Origin: Smittium mucronatum
Lineage: Eukaryota > Kickxellomycota > Harpellomycetes > Harpellales > Legeriomycetaceae
Assembly: GCA_001953115.1 (NCBI GenBank)
Contig: LSSL01000367.1
Coordinates: 1-64,000, forward strand
Direction of reading: 5' to 3'
Length of the DNA stretch: 64,000 nt
Positions within the stretch are counted from its first letter, which is position 1; every line of letters starts with the position of its first letter. Below the pieces are notes generated by a model. That model saw only the letters and a program-made list of their open reading frames with translations, ran no database searches and had not been told where the DNA came from. Below, one piece after another: positions 60,901 through 64,000 of this stretch. The position numbers and the translations under genes are program-made.

Positions 60901-63900
60901 CATGAATATACATTCATTAGTTTTTGAAAGTTATATTTTAGTAATCTCTGGTATATATATTTTTTTGCGTTATCAATAAAAAATTTTTTAGTAAATATGT
61001 TATGGGTTATATATTATTTCCTTCGTGAAAGGCTTTATCTATCTGTTAAAGTTTTGTTCTTTTTTTTTTGATGTTATAAAGCTTAAAGCCACCTGCTTTT
61101 GAATTTTTAATTAGTCTATTGTTTCCAGAATAAAATAAGGAAATTATGTATTTTAAATAGGATATTATGGAGATAAGGAAATAAAAATTATAAAAATAAT
61201 TGAAAATATTACATTCAAAAAAGCGAGAAAGCAATTTTTTATTATAGCTACATACTAAATAGGAAATGGATACTATTAGTTATAAGAAAAGAGGGTGATT
61301 TATGCGTGTTAATATTGATCGGGTCATTACAGGTTTCTATGAGATACTTTTTTTAGAATATTTATTAAATTCCTGTTTTTTTTTATTAAAATTTCTCAAT
61401 TAGTTAACCTTTTCGAATAATTTGGAAATATATTTTTATATTATCTATATAAGTTGTTTAAAAAACTTATTCTAAAAACCATCAGGTATATTAATAAAAA
61501 ATTTTGAGCCGTTTTTGGATAAACTAGCATATCTAATCTTCAGTTATATCTTCTTCTAAATTAAATTTATTCTGTGATTCATGTATTTTTTATTCCTTAA
61601 AAATTCTTTCTATTGTGATTTTTTTTTTAAAAATTCAATTTTGAGAATTTCTCAATGATAATAATCCATGCTATTTATTAAAAAAAATCCGTTTTCTAAT
61701 ATGTTCAGCTTTTTTATTTCGAAATTTTATCTTTTTTTATGCAACCAAAATTTTTTTTAGACTTTTCCCTGTTTTTCGCTCTATTTATTTATATAAAATT
61801 AACATTCCATTAAGTTTTATTTTTATTTTCATTTGATTTTTCAGAACGGTTGGCTTTAAATATTTCTCTTTTTGGCTTTCTCATATAATTTTTTAATTTT
61901 TATTTTTGTAAGCACAAAAAGGACGATAAAATTTTAAATTATTCACTATTTTATATTCTGTAACTTTGCCAATTACGATGATTTATCCATTTTGTAATAT
62001 ATTTTCTGTATATTTTTTTGGCATAAATTTATTTTTTTAGAAATTGGGCGTTAGTCACCCAGTTATTTTATTTATAATTTTTTTGTAGTTTATTAGATAT
62101 ATTTACTTCAAATAAATTATAACCTGATGACTAGGTTGTAAATTTTTCATGATTTTTCACAATCATCTCTTAACTGAATACATGAAAATGTGTCATACAT
62201 TATATTTCATACTTTTTCCGACTTTTGATCGGGTTTTTTTTAATTTTCTGGAGTTTTACTTCACAATTAAATTTAATTTTATCAAAAATAATATTTTTTT
62301 ATTTCTTTTGGATACAATTTTACTAGGGTGTACTCCATTTGTTAAATTTCTCGCTACAATGTTATTATACCAACCAGTAGTTATAAAAATTCACATAATT
62401 GTAAATCGTAACAAAATAGGACAGAACTCTATCCACTAATTATTTCTGTTTGGAAGGTATAGATCCATAGCATTTTTTTTCGATTTGATTTTTATGTGTA
62501 AATATATTTACTTTAAATATCCGTAAATTTTATTATTATCTTATATTTCCAAACTTAGCTTCTTAATTTCTGGATATATTTTTGGATTATTTAGTTAGCC
62601 ATATTTTACTAATTCACGATTTTCTCCAATTTTCTTGTCCTTAGTTTTTTATTTGTATTTATATCTATAAATTAATATCAGATTCAGTCATTATTTTTAT
62701 ATATTTGAATAATAGTGATTTTTTTTGAGTTTTTTTAAAACATTAAATTCCATGTAATCAAAAATATTAATTTTTTATACAAATGAGCATATTATTATAA
62801 TATTTTTCATTGGAATATTTTTCTATCTAATTTTTTTTATTAGATAACTTTAGATTAATTAGGCTAATATTGTGTATTTTTAGCCACTTTAATTGAGAGG
62901 TTTCTTCATCTTTGCCTACTTATGGACTATGAGTTCACCTATTCTGCTTTTCAAGAAATCTGGTCATTTTAGTATATAGATTTTTTAATTGGTATAGAAA
63001 TTATCTTTTGTAATAGTAGTATGATTATATAGTTTACAAAATGGCTTATTTATTTAAAAAAAATTGAAAATAGTTTTTAAATTTCTTTCATATAATCTGC
63101 AAATTACCTTAATTATAATTTTTATATTATTATTAAGATTATCTCATAATACAGATTTTTTTTTCATGATTTTTTTTTATTGTTTTAATTGAATTTAAAA
63201 AAATTAATAATAGTATTTTTATATTATTTTTGATTTTAGTTCATCACGGGGCTTCTCAATATTAGGTTTTTTTGTATTTAACTAGAAATCATAATCTTTT
63301 TCGCGTCAATTCTTTTATCAATTTTTTATTTTTGAGTTCATTTAATTATTTTTAACAAAAGATATTCTCCTTTTTTTTTGGCTTCTTAATCGCCGCAAAA
63401 ACAATTCCTATGACGTTTAATTTTGAGAAATTTGAATATTTTAGGTACACAATTCTAGTTAATTTATGTTACTCATTTTAAATTTCAAAAAATCGGAGTT
63501 TTGAGGACTTTTTTCTTTGTTTTTATAAATTCTCAATCATATTTTTTTTATATTTATATTTATATTTATATTTATATTTATATTTATATGCTTAATAGCT
63601 ATAATATTGAATATTTCTATCTATTTTGAGAGTTCATTGTAAGATAAATTGATCTTTTAAAGATTACTATGTATAGATTATCCTGAGATTTTAACCGTCT
63701 ATTGTTCATCTCCAAATATAAAATACTCTTTTAAACTAATTAAAATTTGCGAAATAATTTTTCTGATTTTTTTTATTTCTTATTAATCATTAAATCCATA
63801 AAAATTAACTGATTTTACAATCCTGATCATTTATTTGTTATAGCTTCTGAGCGACTGAGATATTTATTATTGAATATCTTATAACTTATTTCTAGCGGCT

Positions 63901-64000
63901 TCAGTGTGATAAATAATTTTTTTATAATGAACCTCAATTTGCGGATTTTCTTAATTATATCTAAATTTCCAGTAGCCAACTGAAAAATAGAGTTCGAGTT
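57996..64000. other. AT-rich intergenic DNA, no gene recognised
   Basis: Homopolymer-rich A/T sequence to the window end. Open frames at 58867-59085 (minus), 61046-61234 (minus) and 62149-62439 (plus, 96 codons, Phe/Ile/Leu-rich) lack motifs; the last looks membrane-like only because T-rich DNA encodes Phe and Leu. Confidence 0.55.
63549..63588. repeat. (TTTATA)n microsatellite
   Basis: About six to seven perfect hexamer units of ttatat/tttata. Confidence 0.75.

Noticed and set aside
62149..62439. A 96-codon plus-strand frame with a membrane-protein look.
   Set aside because: T-rich DNA encodes runs of Phe, Leu and Ile. No motif, no rise in G+C, and comparable frames occur in noncoding parts of the window.
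1..64000. tRNA genes, rRNA genes, CRISPR arrays and bacterial-type signals.
   Set aside because: I found no cloverleaf-compatible B-box sequence with a matching acceptor stem, no rRNA-like block, no spaced direct-repeat array, and the window is eukaryotic. A tRNAscan or Rfam run would be decisive.

Overview
The window is eukaryotic, very AT-rich (by eye about 80% A+T between features) and nearly gene-free. It holds one convincing intact host gene in 64 kb. The rest is old mobile DNA in low-complexity A/T sequence. The retroelement types point to a fungus: a Ty3/gypsy chromovirus whose Gag ends in the acidic/basic tail plus CCHC knuckle common in fungal elements and whose integrase ends in a chromodomain, a LINE with an AP-type endonuclease, and MULE-like and mariner/IS630-like DNA transposons. 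A secreted, cysteine-containing orphan protein alone in AT-rich sequence fits a parasitic or biotrophic fungus. The species cannot be fixed from the sequence.

Layout. 1-18.4 kb is AT-rich with a few GC-richer relics (9.3, 10.0-10.8, 14.5-14.9, 17.8-18.1 kb). 18.46-30.39 kb is a decayed full-length LINE on the + strand, split inside its endonuclease by a complete Ty3/gypsy chromovirus on the - strand (20690-27000, two 304-bp LTRs, imperfect 5-bp target duplication). A 458-base N gap lies in the integrase, and the same ~88 bases are found on both of its sides. 30.4-40.6 kb is AT-rich, with one fold-back element at 38.9-39.65 kb. 40713-41705 encodes the secreted 330-aa protein. 42.26-47.81 kb is a nested set of three inverted-repeat elements; two look like non-autonomous Mutator-like elements with 8-9-bp target duplications. 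50.96-52.04 kb holds one copy of an unidentified ~0.8-kb coding repeat ('family A') followed by a hairpin repeat ('family B'). 54.1-55.0 kb is a dead mariner/IS630-like transposase. 57.18-58.0 kb is another family A copy. 58-64 kb is featureless A/T-rich DNA.

Family A is the least explained item. Three diverged copies (9.97-10.79 kb on -, 50.96-51.76 kb on +, 57.18-58.0 kb on +) share a similar length, a conserved 5' leader and a conserved but frameshifted protein that I cannot assign. The nested inverted-repeat tower at 42-48 kb is the clearest structural feature. Together they describe a repeat-rich genome compartment in which a lone secreted-protein gene survives among transposons of several ages: the LINE is oldest, the chromovirus is younger (LTRs about 95% identical by eye), and the MULE-like inverted repeats are the most alike.
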